Shown: piece by piece, positions 43,828 to 53,809 of the stretch
Layout: the number at the start of each line of letters is the position of its first letter
How positions within the stretch are numbered: the stretch's first letter is position 1
Assembly: GCF_000470655.1 (NCBI RefSeq)
Contig: NC_021921.1
Coordinates: 1,736,001 to 1,800,000 of the forward strand
Reading direction: 5' to 3'
Origin: Halorhabdus tiamatea SARL4B
Lineage (GTDB): Archaea > Halobacteriota > Halobacteria > Halobacteriales > Haloarculaceae
DNA length: 64,000 nt
The notes under the pieces: generated by a model
The model's input: the letters and a program-made list of their open reading frames with translations, nothing else
Database searches by the model: none
What the model was told of the DNA's origin: nothing
Position numbers and translations under genes: made by a program

Positions 43828-44925
43828 ATGCATATCCCAGAAGGACAATACAATCTCAAGGAGTTCTGCCGAGTGATTTTCGACTCGCCAGAGCGTGTCC
43901 TCGATGGGTACCACGGTCAGCGCATCAAATCTTTCCTCTATCTCTCTGACGACGGCTGGCGCGACTACCTTGACGACCACTACGAGACTGAGGAACTTGG
44001 CGGTATCACAAAGTTCGTCGGAGAGTATAGGAACCGAAAGGGTGCGGAGCAGCCGGCCAAATTCTACGTTGGCCAGTACAAAGACGACCTTCAGATGGTG
44101 TTGACTGCTGAAACTGAGGAAGCGATTAGGCAGGCGCTCCGTCCGGTTTCGGAGCACAGCGATAGCTTGTCGCCGATGCCGATTATGACTGAGGACTTCC
44201 AGACGATGAACGAAATCGTCCTCAGTACCTACGATGATATGCGGATTTCCGAATTTAAATCAAAGCGAGTGCCAAGCCTTGCTGACGCTCGGACGCGACC
44301 GGACGTTGACCGGGAAATCGAATACAAGGGCGCTGATGGTCGGGATCGATTGGATGAATTCCGTGACGAGTATGGCGTTGTTCCGACCCGAATTCAGTAC
44401 GAGCACGAGAATGTCTCGATTCGAATCGACACGTCCGGTAAATTCACGCTCGAAAGCGTCAACAAAGAGAGCTTCAATATCCTGTTTGACCTGCTGAGCG
44501 AGGTCGTGGTGAATGTGCTTGAGCTGCTGGATGTAGCAAATCAGATTAAGTTTGAGAAGCGGGAGGTGGTGCCGGGAAACTTGAAAGTACAAGTGCCGGA
44601 GGTGAGTTCTGGTGAGATAGATTTTGATCAGCAAGTGTCGTTGATGCAGGCTGAGAATTTTATCAAGGGCACAAAGAACAGTGATGACCTGAATTTCAGC
44701 TTTACTGATGTCACCAAGCAGGCTGGATCGCTCGACTTCTCTGCCCAGGTTACTGACGAGAACCGAGGCTCCCTATTCAATGTGAGTGCCACCGAAGAGT
44801 CGATGCGTATCGTGCCGAAGCACGACTGCTCGTTCCCGTCTCTCGTCGAATTCTATCTAGCTGTAATACAGCTGTTAGATGGAGGCGCCGAAATGCGACT
44901 ATACGAGTCTCAGTCAGCAGCCTAA
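43828..44925 (+). CDS. hypothetical protein (365 aa), partner of PD-(D/E)XK nuclease
   Basis: The protein begins MHIPEGQYNLKEFCRVIFD. No family is recognised. Residues about 60-110 are strand-rich (PAKFYVGQYKDDLQMVLTA), and IRIDTSGKFTLESVNKES at about 198-215 and two later strand segments suggest beta-rich domains; there are no transmembrane helices. It starts after a strong Shine-Dalgarno site and is separated from the nuclease gene by only three bases, so it probably is the specificity or sensor subunit of a two-gene defence unit. Confidence 0.7.
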   Translation: MHIPEGQYNLKEFCRVIFDSPERVLDGYHGQRIKSFLYLSDDGWRDYLDDHYETEELGGITKFVGEYRNRKGAEQPAKFYVGQYKDDLQMVLTAETEEAIRQALRPVSEHSDSLSPMPIMTEDFQTMNEIVLSTYDDMRISEFKSKRVPSLADARTRPDVDREIEYKGADGRDRLDEFRDEYGVVPTRIQYEHENVSIRIDTSGKFTLESVNKESFNILFDLLSEVVVNVLELLDVANQIKFEKREVVPGNLKVQVPEVSSGEIDFDQQVSLMQAENFIKGTKNSDDLNFSFTDVTKQAGSLDFSAQVTDENRGSLFNVSATEESMRIVPKHDCSFPSLVEFYLAVIQLLDGGAEMRLYESQSAA

Positions 44926-44928
44926 CGT

Positions 44929-46056
44929 ATGACGAATGTTGACCCTCCTGAATCGGTGCCTGAGGGTCAAGAAACAAAGTATCGCGGGCTCTACGGCAAG
45001 TGTGTCGAGCATAAGCTCGAAGGGTTCCCTGAGCAGTCCAAGAGTGAAACCCTGCGTGAGGAAATTAATGTTCAACGGCAACATCGAAAGCTCATCAGTT
45101 ACTCTATTTTCCCGTTCGTACAGGGGCGTCCGGCTGGCTACAAGTTCTTCACCGCCGAACCGCTAGAGGAACTTGGCGTTCCAAACTTCGATTTCCTATT
45201 GTGGAACTTGGATGGGAAGGTGATTTTCGGTGAGGCCAAGTCTTCGGTCCCGGCGAGCGCCGATAATGTGGTGAATCAACTTGAGGAGCGCAAAGAGATT
45301 GCAGAAAACCACAAAGAGCACATCGAAGAGGAGTACCTTGGAAGCGAGATCGACCATATGGAGTTCGTTGTTTCTACGTACGTCAATCACGGCGACAAAA
45401 TCGCGAAGGCCATTATTGAGGAGGGGGCCGAGTTCATTACTTGGGTCGTGGACGCCCACCACGACGAGCTGTGGATTCGCCAAGCCCGCCCAACCTCTTT
45501 CCCGGATAACTTGGAGGCTGACGATCCGGATGCGATGCTTCAGGAACTAGACCGCCGACATACGCACGATGTGTCAGCGCTGAACGGAGAGCTAGACCGA
45601 GTTACCACGAGTTTTGGCCAGGCAGATGTTCTACCAACCGCAATTATTGTCGATCAACTGCGAGTCGTAGTACAGGCACGTCGGGTCGAAGGACGACATC
45701 CTTGTGTTGATCGTGCAGATATCGAATCATACGTCTCGAGCAGTTCACTGAACTACCCTGAGGAACGGGTGACGGACATTGTAGATAACCTGATTGAGTC
45801 GGGTAAACGCATTAATTTCCTCTCTGAGTGGGACGACGAACGTGCTGATTTGAAGGTGGTATCGAACTATACGGCTAAAGACGATCTGGAGCAGGTTCTT
45901 GAGGATAAGTGGGTTGATTGGCGAATAGAGGATCTGAAAGATGACCTCCGTAAAGAATGTGAAGAGCGAATTACTGCTGAGTTGGGCAGACAGAAGCAGC
46001 TCAACGAATTCGGTGTGGGCCTTCCAGCGGAGGAATCGGAAGACGAGTCTTCGTAA
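44929..46056 (+). CDS. PD-(D/E)XK nuclease-like protein (375 aa)
   Basis: The nuclease core motif is VPNFDFLLWNLDGKVIFGEAKSS with Asp88, Glu102 and Lys104, the normal PD-(D/E)XK spacing, preceded by a strand with FFTAEPLEELG. A helix-turn-helix-like C-terminus (ESYVSSSSLNYPEERVTDIV) may bind DNA. The first 50 residues are charged and helical. It follows the 365-residue unknown protein by three bases. The pair is a plausible two-component restriction system without methylase. Confidence 0.8.
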   Translation: MTNVDPPESVPEGQETKYRGLYGKCVEHKLEGFPEQSKSETLREEINVQRQHRKLISYSIFPFVQGRPAGYKFFTAEPLEELGVPNFDFLLWNLDGKVIFGEAKSSVPASADNVVNQLEERKEIAENHKEHIEEEYLGSEIDHMEFVVSTYVNHGDKIAKAIIEEGAEFITWVVDAHHDELWIRQARPTSFPDNLEADDPDAMLQELDRRHTHDVSALNGELDRVTTSFGQADVLPTAIIVDQLRVVVQARRVEGRHPCVDRADIESYVSSSSLNYPEERVTDIVDNLIESGKRINFLSEWDDERADLKVVSNYTAKDDLEQVLEDKWVDWRIEDLKDDLRKECEERITAELGRQKQLNEFGVGLPAEESEDESS

Positions 46057-46080
46057 CCACTTCTGGGTAGAGAATTTTGA

Positions 46081-46174
46081 CCCGGCCTCTGCTGGTAATC
46101 CGGGTGATAGTATTGCGAAAGTCGAGCGTGGCTATGTAGTGTTTGTCCCCAATATCGCCGGTAGCGATCCATAA
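46081..46174 (+). pseudogene. TRAM-domain-like fragment
   Basis: Downstream of the nuclease gene the plus-strand frame reads NPGDSIAKVERGYVVFVPN and stops at 46172-46174. It resembles the TRAM domain core GDGIARVEGFVVFVPG common in small haloarchaeal TRAM proteins. There is no start codon in the frame and the N-terminal strands are missing. Confidence 0.35.
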
Positions 46175-46300
46175 GTACACTAATTAGTACCCTCTGGGGT
46201 TTGTCATTGTTCTCGGTAAAACACTGGTACTGAGAAGGCTTCGTTCGAGCTAATCTGATGGAGGTGGTTCTGAAAGTAACGCCTTTTCCACTCGTTCAAA

Positions 46301-46606
46301 ATGGGACAGTCTTCCAAAGCCGAAATTCAATCTATGACAGAGAACCCAATTGACGTACTGGACGATCTGGCCGACCAGGTCGCCGAAGAATTCGAGGCTT
46401 ATAGACAGCCGGACGAATTCAAAGACGTATCGCTTGTCATCGACAACAACGATCCAGACCGACCTACACTAATCGTACACGTCGATAGAGAGGAGGCCGA
46501 TACGCTCGCCGATGAGATCGAAGCCTTCCTAGAGGAACGGGGTGCTCGAACTCAGCGTGAACGGCACTCGGACACAGATGTCCGGGTGCTAGCGACCGTC
46601 GACTGA
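46301..46606 (+). CDS. hypothetical acidic protein (101 aa)
   Basis: The protein is acidic and helical, with a central strand LIVHVDREEADTLADEIEAF. Start ATG 46301 (MGQSSKAEIQ) or the internal ATG 46334 (MTENPIDVLDDL) are both possible; the second gives a more usual N-terminus. No motif is recognised. It is a single gene before the addB/addA-like operon. Confidence 0.55.
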   Translation: MGQSSKAEIQSMTENPIDVLDDLADQVAEEFEAYRQPDEFKDVSLVIDNNDPDRPTLIVHVDREEADTLADEIEAFLEERGARTQRERHSDTDVRVLATVD

Positions 46607-46712
46607 GTTCTCAGCCCTTTCCCATTTATTTGGCCGCTTCCGGTAAGCCGCTCCTAAGCTGTCAGTCTCGCCAAGAGTGAAGTGAGACCGATATCTTGGT
46701 AGGGAGTGTTCG

Positions 46713-49700
46713 ATGGATTCAACGCTTCTCACCGGTCCGAAACACGCCCGATTGGAACGACGGGCATTTCAGCGGGCTGATGACATCGCAACCGATTCGC
46801 TGGGGAGTATTCTCTACATAACGCGGAACGATGCTCGCCGGAGTATGGTCGAGGACCGCTGGACCGCGTCCCACGAACCCCTCCGTCTTCGTGCCGAGAC
46901 GCTCGACGGGGTCGTTCGAGAGTGGTACGAGGAGCTCCACGGTCCGGTTCAGCCCCTCTCCGGGCAGCTGAACCGCCGGTTGGCGGAGTACGCGCTTGAC
47001 AGAACGACAGCCGAAACAGATGGCGCTCTCGCGGGCGAACCCGCCTCAGCCGTTCTCGCTGATTCGTTCAGTAGCCGTTTCTCACTCTTCGATGACGCCG
47101 GCGTCGGGACTGCCGACGCACTGGCGGCGGAGTTCGAGGGCTCAGCCCTCGATGACCGTATCGCGGCAGCTACTGTCGACGCGTACCGCCACTATCAGAA
47201 CCTCCATGCTGACTACGTTGATGAGTGGGTCCGTACCCGGGGAGAGATGTTCGACGCCGTCGCAACGGCGGAGCAGTCACTATCGGCGCTCTCCCCGGAA
47301 CTGGATGTCGTCATCCTTTCCGGGTATCACGAGTTCCGCCCTGTCGAACGCCGCTTCATCGAACGCCTCGTCGACGAACTTCCGATGATTGCACTGCTGC
47401 CGCTCCACCAGGATGGTCGGAGCGGAGTCGACGCCGTCGCGGAAGATGCCCTGGAGGTCTACGAAGCACTTGACTTTGAGACAGTAGAACTCGAGCCCGT
47501 CGACGAGTCAGGGCGGGCCTTTGGAACGATTACCGAGTCGCTCTACCGCCCGAATTCGGATACTGTCCCTTCTCCAGACACTCTGCGATGGCGTGAACTC
47601 CCGACACCTGAGCGCGAGATTCGCTTCGTCGCTCGCGAGCTCCGAACCGAGTTGGCCGATGGCCGTGACCCCGATGACTTGGCCGTCGTCGTTCCGGGAA
47701 CTGAGGCCTATTCGGGGTACGTCGAGGACATGTTCGATACGTTCGACATCCCGCACGTCACGACCGGCGCCTCACAGCTGAACCGGACGTTCACCGGGAG
47801 CGTCGTCCACGATCTCCTAAACCTCGCCGAACCGGATCCGCGGGCCGAGGACCTCACGTCCCTGCTGGCAAATCCATTGGTCGACATCGTCGACACCGAC
47901 CAAGCCAACGCTGTCACGGCAGTTGCTCGCCGGCGTGATACTGTTTCTGTGTCACCCCTACTCGATGACGTCGACGACGAAGCGGCGGCACTGATCGAGG
48001 AGCTGCTGGCCACGCTAGAGGCGCTCCGAACAGGCGACGTCGAGGACGCAACCAAGACGCTCCGTCGACTGTTGGACGACCGGTTCGACCTGGAAGCAGC
48101 AACGGAGGACTACGCCAGCGGTGCCGAGCAAGCCGTCGAACAGCGGGCCTACGACATCGTGGACGAGGTCCTTTCCTCGTTCGAGTCGCTGGCGGCGGTC
48201 AATAGCGACCTTTCCCCGTTGGCCCTCTTCACCCGTGCGTTCGATGGCGTGCCGATCCGGGTTCCACAGCGCGCTGCTGGCGGCCACGTTGAGGTGATGG
48301 GGCTGCTCGACGCTCGGATGCGCTCGTTCGAGAAGGTGTTCCTCGTGGGATTGGCGAGCGAGCACTTCCCCGTGACGCGGGAACGCCCGGCCTTCTTCGA
48401 GGAGATGACCGACGCCCACCCACGGTTCGACACTGGCGACGAGCGCCTCCGGGGGCGCTATCTTTTCGCAACTCTGTTCGCGAACGTCGACGAACTTACG
48501 ATCACCACACCGGAGACGGGCGACGACGAGTCCGCCGTCGTCCGGTCGCCGGTCCTCGACGAACTCCAGCGCGTGACCGGTATCGAATCCGAAGACGGCG
48601 TCGACGACCGCGTGGGCTCCCGCGAGGACCTGCAGCGGCACGTCGCCGCTACGGCTGACCGGCGTGCGGCAGTCAGCCGCGCCGGCGACCGGGGCGATCT
48701 CTCCCCCGAGCAGACCAAGCGCACGGATCGGGGACTCCGCTGTGCGGCCAACAGGGGAACGGCTGGCCTCTCCGACCACGACGGTGTGTTGGACCCCGAG
48801 ACCATCGCGGAAGTCTATCCTCCGTCAGAGCGAGAACCCTACAGCGCGAGTCGAATCGAGCGATACGTCGAGTGCGGGTTCAAGTTCTACGCAGACGAAG
48901 TACTCGGAATCGAGGACCCCGACGACGTCGAGGTCGTCCCCACGCCCCTCGAAACCGGGTCGTACGTTCACGATGTCCTCGAACGGTTTTTCGTGGATCT
49001 GCAGGACGAAACCGAAGACGGTGTTGATATCACCGAGTTCGACCGGGACTACCTGGCGACGCACCTTCGCGAGGTTGCCGTCGAGGAACTCCAAGACACT
49101 GACTTCGAGTACGACAGCCTGTTCTACGAGCGGTGGAAGGCGGAGCTGTTCGCAGGTCTCGGTGACGATGAGAGCCCACCGTACGAGGCCGGGATCAAAC
49201 CCCACGACGCACCGGAACAGGGATTGTTCGCTACGTTCCTCGACAACGAACTCTCCCGAGACGGCGCCGCCCGCCCACATCTGTTCGAAGCCCCGTTCGG
49301 CGAGGGGCTGCCCGACTCGGATGCTGGACCGTTCACGGTTGAGCGGCCGGACGGCTCAACCGTCTCGATTCGTGGTTACATCGACCGCATCGACGTGAGT
49401 CGGGACGGCAAGCAATCGACGCTCACGCTCTACGACTATAAGACTGGTCGAGCACCGTATATGACGAAGACGACCGGCGGCACGAAGTTCCAGCTCCCCA
49501 TCTATCTGCTTGCTTCCGCCGATGTCGTCGACGGCGATCTGTTCGAGGAGGGGTCGCTCTCGGCGACGTACTATCAGGTACGACCGCCCAACGACCTCAA
49601 GATCCCACGCGGTGTCGAGTCGAAGTTCGATTCCGAGACCGAACTCCGTCGGTTCCTGAACGAGGTCGTTCCAGAGTGGTTGGGCCAGATCGACGAGGCG

Positions 49701-49901
49701 ATCGGCAACGGTCGGTTCCACACGACGCTTCTGTCCGCCCGCGAAGCGAACTGCCGGTTTTGTGACTACCGTCGGGCATGCGATGTCCGCCACCACCGCA
49801 AGCGGGAGTTCGTGAATAATGTTCGCGATGACGACGTCGCGTACGTTCCGCTCCGTGTGCGTGACGACGAGGATCTCGAGGCGGTGATGCACGATGACTG
49901 A
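46713..49901 (+). CDS. AddB-like helicase-nuclease subunit
   Basis: The 1062-residue protein begins with a degenerate P-loop (LLTGPKHARLERRAF) instead of the GxxxxGKS of active helicases, as in AddB/RecC-type subunits. The middle contains inactive UvrD-type modules (VDIVILSGYHEFRPVERRF-like segment, LVGLASEHFPVTRERPAFFEE). The C-terminus has a nuclease core YIDRIDVSRDGKQSTLTLYD followed by YKTG, with four Cys (YVEC and ANCRFCDYRRAC) for an Fe-S cluster, the AddB/Cas4 arrangement. The protein processes double-strand DNA ends with the AddA-like helicase downstream, whose ATG overlaps its stop by eight bases. Haloarchaeal AddAB-like pairs are not well characterised. Confidence 0.88.
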   Translation: MDSTLLTGPKHARLERRAFQRADDIATDSLGSILYITRNDARRSMVEDRWTASHEPLRLRAETLDGVVREWYEELHGPVQPLSGQLNRRLAEYALDRTTAETDGALAGEPASAVLADSFSSRFSLFDDAGVGTADALAAEFEGSALDDRIAAATVDAYRHYQNLHADYVDEWVRTRGEMFDAVATAEQSLSALSPELDVVILSGYHEFRPVERRFIERLVDELPMIALLPLHQDGRSGVDAVAEDALEVYEALDFETVELEPVDESGRAFGTITESLYRPNSDTVPSPDTLRWRELPTPEREIRFVARELRTELADGRDPDDLAVVVPGTEAYSGYVEDMFDTFDIPHVTTGASQLNRTFTGSVVHDLLNLAEPDPRAEDLTSLLANPLVDIVDTDQANAVTAVARRRDTVSVSPLLDDVDDEAAALIEELLATLEALRTGDVEDATKTLRRLLDDRFDLEAATEDYASGAEQAVEQRAYDIVDEVLSSFESLAAVNSDLSPLALFTRAFDGVPIRVPQRAAGGHVEVMGLLDARMRSFEKVFLVGLASEHFPVTRERPAFFEEMTDAHPRFDTGDERLRGRYLFATLFANVDELTITTPETGDDESAVVRSPVLDELQRVTGIESEDGVDDRVGSREDLQRHVAATADRRAAVSRAGDRGDLSPEQTKRTDRGLRCAANRGTAGLSDHDGVLDPETIAEVYPPSEREPYSASRIERYVECGFKFYADEVLGIEDPDDVEVVPTPLETGSYVHDVLERFFVDLQDETEDGVDITEFDRDYLATHLREVAVEELQDTDFEYDSLFYERWKAELFAGLGDDESPPYEAGIKPHDAPEQGLFATFLDNELSRDGAARPHLFEAPFGEGLPDSDAGPFTVERPDGSTVSIRGYIDRIDVSRDGKQSTLTLYDYKTGRAPYMTKTTGGTKFQLPIYLLASADVVDGDLFEEGSLSATYYQVRPPNDLKIPRGVESKFDSETELRRFLNEVVPEWLGQIDEAIGNGRFHTTLLSAREANCRFCDYRRACDVRHHRKREFVNNVRDDDVAYVPLRVRDDEDLEAVMHDD

Positions 49902-52900
49902 GGAACCCGAAGAGATTCAGCTCACAGAGGAACAGGAGGACGCGCTTGTCCAGGGCCGAAACGTCGCGATCACTGCCGGCGCCGGGACGGGGAAGACAAC
50001 GACGCTTACCGAGCGGTACGTGACGATACTGGCCGAGAACCCGTCACTCACGCCGGAGAATATCGTCACGATCACTTTCACGCGAAAGGCCGCTGCCGAA
50101 CTAACTGAGCGCGTTCGGGCGGAGGTGTACGACCGGCTCGAGGCCGTCGACTCTCCGGAGGCCTATCACCGCTGGCGAAACATTCTCGATGATCTGGAGG
50201 ACGGCTACGTCCACACGATTCACGCTTTCTGTACCCGGCTCTTGCGAGAACGGGCTGTCGAGGCTCCGGTCCCGCTCGGCTTCGACGTGCTCGACGAAGA
50301 CGGCGCCGCGACACTCCAACGCGAAGTCGTGACGGAGTTCCTCGAACGCAACCAGGACGATGATGACGTGGAGCTCCTTGCCCAGCTCTGGAGTCGCGAC
50401 CAGTTGGTCGATGTACTCGCTGGATTACTCGATGAACGCCCACAGAGCGAGTCCGTTCTCGAGGCGTGGCGTGACGCCGAGATCGACGACTACGTCGATA
50501 TCTGTTGGGAGGTCGTTTGTGATCTCGATGTTGCCGACGCCCGACAGACGCTGTATGCGGACGGACTCCTCGAGCAGCTACGCACGGTCGCGGGCCGCGT
50601 TGACCGCGAGGAAACTATTGCTGACGCGGACGGCCTTTGGGCCTACCAGACCTTCACCGAGGTCGCGACGACACTCCCTGAGGAACCTGAAGATAGCGAT
50701 CCCCGCGACTGTCAGCGGGCAATCCTCGACCTCTATGAGGCCTGTGAGAAGAAAAACGGCGGCCTGTACAGCAGTTCGGGGTACGTCGTCGGCGATCGGG
50801 ACGAGTGGGATGAGTACGGTGATGTCTACGATGATCTGAAGGATGCCATCGACGCGGTCATCGCGGCCGTCGAACCGCACGCGGATACGGTCGAGACGAC
50901 GCCGGGGGAACTGGAAGCGAATAGCGCTCACTACGCGCTCGCCCTGATGCGTGTTTTCGACGATGTCCTCGCTGCCTACGCCGACGAGAAAGAGCGCCGC
51001 GATACGCTCGACTTCCCCGACGTGATCGAGACGACCCTCGAGTTCCTGCGAGCCAACGATACGGTCACGGAGCGGTTTCAAGACCAGTTTGCGGCCGTGA
51101 TGGTCGACGAGTTCCAGGACACGGACCCGCGACAGTGGGAGTTAGTCAAGCTCCTCACCGGCGTCGACGAGCAGACAGCGTCGAACGTCTTTCTGGTCGG
51201 CGACGAGAAGCAGAGTATCTACGGATTCCGTGGGGCCGACGTGACGACATTTGGGGCGGCGAGAGCGGAACTCCAGGCCGTCAACGAAGCCCGTGGGGTC
51301 GACAACGTCCCCGACAGAGAGGCCGAGAGTCCGACGGCGCTCGAACTCTCCGGGAACTTCCGGACACTGGACGAGCCGTTATCGTTCCTGAACGAGCTCT
51401 TCGAGTACCTGTTCAAGCCAGAGGGAGACATCCACGAACCCTACGAAGCGCCACCGCAGGAGTTGACCACGCAACGCGACCGTGTCGAGGACATCGAGGG
51501 ACTGACCGGGAGTGTCGAGTATCTCGCTGTGCCCGACGACGCCGATATGGCAGCGGAACTCTTCGGCGACGATCATCCGGTCGCCGAAGGCGCGCTCGAT
51601 CACACCATCGAAGCAGAGGCGCAAGCGCTCGCTGCTCGTTTGACCCACCTGTTCGACGATCCGCCGCAAGTTCAAGATCCCGATACGGAAGTTCATCGCG
51701 ACGCTACTCCCGACGACACGGCAATCCTCCTCCGCCGGCGAACTCATCTAGATCGGTATCAGCGCGCCCTCGAGGAGTACGACATCCCTTACACTGTCGT
51801 CGGTGGCGTCGGGTTCTACGATACGCCTGAGGTCCAGGCGCTCACGAATCTGCTTCGGGTACTCGGTGACCCACAAGACGATGTCTCTCTCTATGGGGTG
51901 CTTCGGTCGCCGCTGTTCGGATTCACCGATGACCGCCTCGCACCAGCTGTCGCAGAGGCCGATTCAGTGTGGGATGCGCTCGCCGAGACGGACTATCCAC
52001 AGCTCGCGGATGCCTTCGACCTCCTCACGACGTGGCGGACGCTTAGTGGCTGCGCGACGCCGTCTGAGGATGGCGTCCTTCCGTGGAACCGCTTGTTGTC
52101 CCGAGTGATCGACGACACGGGGTATCTGGCGAGCGTGAGTGCTGACGAACGCGGCCAGCAGGCCGTCGCGAACGTCGAGAAGTTCCGCGACCAAGTCCGT
52201 ACTTGGAGCGAAAACGGTGTTCACACAGCTGCCGGGTTGCTCCACCGGATCGACCGCCAAGCCGAGATCGACCCTCGTGAGGGGGAGGCAGATATTCCGG
52301 GTGACGCTGAGGGGGTCCGGATTATGACGATCCATTCTGCGAAAGGACTCGAGTTTCCGATCGTCACCGTCCCCGATCTCGGGAGTGACCTCAACTTCGG
52401 TCGCTCCGTTGATGACCATGGCTACGTTCGACTTGTGGAGGGAACTGATAACGCGCCCCCTCTGCCGGCGGTCGGTGGGCCAAATCCGAGCGATGCGTTC
52501 TCGATTGAGAAGACAGCCTTTCACGAGTATGCTGACCGGCAGTCACTGGCCCGAGAGCGTGCGGAGTCGAAACGCCTCCTCTATGTAGCCTGTACACGGA
52601 CACGAGATCACCTCCTTCTCTGCGGCACTCACGACATCGAAGTCGACGAGTCTGGCGCCATCGAGCTCGGAGAGCCAGCAACCTTCGACAACGCAGACCG
52701 GTGGCGAGACTGGCTACAGCCAGCTCTCCTAGACGAAGTCCTCGTCGCCGAGGCGATTCGTGACGGACAGGCTCGTAGCGAGTTGGGTGGGGCCAGCTAT
52801 ACCGTTCGTAGCCCACCGCGACCAGTAGACTGTCACACCGACGACGCCACTGTTGATGCAGCGCCGGAAATCTCGATTTCTTCGCCCCTGACGCAGGCGT

Positions 52901-53529
52901 CAGCGAAACGGATCGCGGCCACGACGCTGGTGAATGCGGTTGCGGATGCGTCTTCAGGCGGTCACAGTTACTCCCAGTCCGAGGAGACAGTTGGCCTAAG
53001 CCCTACGACATTTGGGACGGTTGTCCACCGGATCAATGAACTTCGCCCACCGAGAGACGACTGGCCGAAGCTGATTCGGCGTCTGAGTCAGATGGCCGGT
53101 GAAGAGCCAACGGAATCCGACCTCCGTGATGCTATCGATCACGCCGGTGATGCGGTCAAATTTGTGGATGAGGTTGAGGCCGATGCCAACCTCCAAGCGG
53201 TCTATAACGAGTATTCTGTTATCGCCAGGATTGGTAAGTCGCGAATCGTCGGTGATATCGACCGACTACTCGTTACGCCAAATGCCTTCCACATTATCGA
53301 TTACAAAACGAACGATCTCTCATCGACGACATCGGATGAGCTAGCAGAACACTATCGACCACAAATGCTCGCGTATGCTCTTGCGCTCCTTCAGCATGAC
53401 CAAAACCGTGACGTGCGAGCTTCACTCCGATTTACTGACGATGGCGTAGAAGAGCGATTTAATTGGACGTCGGATCAGATGTCCGAAATTGAATCTGAAC
53501 TTCGACCAATGATGGACCTAGTGGAGTAG
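49894..53529 (+). CDS. UvrD/AddA-like helicase-nuclease
   Basis: The 1211-residue helicase starts MTEEPEEIQLTEEQEDALVQ. SF1A motifs are seen: Walker A ITAGAGTGKTTTL (26-38), Ia VTITFTRKAAAELTERV, II VMVDEFQDTDPRQWELV, III VGDEKQSIYGFRGAD, IV-V MTIHSAKGLEFPIVTVPDL and VI LLYVACTRTRDHLLL. The C-terminus carries a PD-(D/E)XK nuclease (GDIDRLLVTPNAFHIIDYKT). The AddA arrangement of helicase plus nuclease is thus complete. The overlap with the AddB-like gene shows they are one operon. Function: resection of DNA ends in recombination or degradation of invading DNA. Confidence 0.93.
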   Translation: MTEEPEEIQLTEEQEDALVQGRNVAITAGAGTGKTTTLTERYVTILAENPSLTPENIVTITFTRKAAAELTERVRAEVYDRLEAVDSPEAYHRWRNILDDLEDGYVHTIHAFCTRLLRERAVEAPVPLGFDVLDEDGAATLQREVVTEFLERNQDDDDVELLAQLWSRDQLVDVLAGLLDERPQSESVLEAWRDAEIDDYVDICWEVVCDLDVADARQTLYADGLLEQLRTVAGRVDREETIADADGLWAYQTFTEVATTLPEEPEDSDPRDCQRAILDLYEACEKKNGGLYSSSGYVVGDRDEWDEYGDVYDDLKDAIDAVIAAVEPHADTVETTPGELEANSAHYALALMRVFDDVLAAYADEKERRDTLDFPDVIETTLEFLRANDTVTERFQDQFAAVMVDEFQDTDPRQWELVKLLTGVDEQTASNVFLVGDEKQSIYGFRGADVTTFGAARAELQAVNEARGVDNVPDREAESPTALELSGNFRTLDEPLSFLNELFEYLFKPEGDIHEPYEAPPQELTTQRDRVEDIEGLTGSVEYLAVPDDADMAAELFGDDHPVAEGALDHTIEAEAQALAARLTHLFDDPPQVQDPDTEVHRDATPDDTAILLRRRTHLDRYQRALEEYDIPYTVVGGVGFYDTPEVQALTNLLRVLGDPQDDVSLYGVLRSPLFGFTDDRLAPAVAEADSVWDALAETDYPQLADAFDLLTTWRTLSGCATPSEDGVLPWNRLLSRVIDDTGYLASVSADERGQQAVANVEKFRDQVRTWSENGVHTAAGLLHRIDRQAEIDPREGEADIPGDAEGVRIMTIHSAKGLEFPIVTVPDLGSDLNFGRSVDDHGYVRLVEGTDNAPPLPAVGGPNPSDAFSIEKTAFHEYADRQSLARERAESKRLLYVACTRTRDHLLLCGTHDIEVDESGAIELGEPATFDNADRWRDWLQPALLDEVLVAEAIRDGQARSELGGASYTVRSPPRPVDCHTDDATVDAAPEISISSPLTQASAKRIAATTLVNAVADASSGGHSYSQSEETVGLSPTTFGTVVHRINELRPPRDDWPKLIRRLSQMAGEEPTESDLRDAIDHAGDAVKFVDEVEADANLQAVYNEYSVIARIGKSRIVGDIDRLLVTPNAFHIIDYKTNDLSSTTSDELAEHYRPQMLAYALALLQHDQNRDVRASLRFTDDGVEERFNWTSDQMSEIESELRPMMDLVE

Positions 53530-53538
53530 TCCGCAACC

Positions 53539-53763
53539 TCAAGTGAGAGAGTGAGTGAGTTCCCACTCGTCTTGTAGAACTCTTTCTTTGTTGTCAGTCC
53601 CACCGTCAGTAAGGAGGCCGACATGATATAAGTGGTACTTGAACTGAAAGTGAATCCCTGATTTGTACACTGTCGGGTCAGTTAGAGCGTTCTGGTCAAT
53701 GTCACCGTCCGCAGTGAGGACGTCATCACGCCGGGATTGGATAGTGTCCACCAGCCTGGACAA
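53539..53763 (-). CDS. possible small gene or fragment downstream of the TumE-like gene
   Basis: The frame reads SRLVDTIQSRRDDVLTADGD and later SGIHFQFKYHLYHVGLLTDG, which looks coding. No ATG is present; TTG 53763 would give 74 residues. The frame is open further upstream, overlapping the TumE-like gene in a different frame. It could be a third, degraded component of the module. Confidence 0.35.
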   Translation of the reverse strand: MSRLVDTIQSRRDDVLTADGDIDQNALTDPTVYKSGIHFQFKYHLYHVGLLTDGGTDNKERVLQDEWELTHSLT

Positions 53764-53809
53764 AGCGACTGGCCCAGTGCTTGCCCCCGATATGTGCCAC
53801 GAACCGTCG

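Noticed and set aside
52480-52500. Short match AAATCCGAGCG to the tRNA 3' part
   Set aside because: It lies inside the AddA-like coding sequence, is only 11 bases and lacks the acceptor end, so it is not an attachment site.
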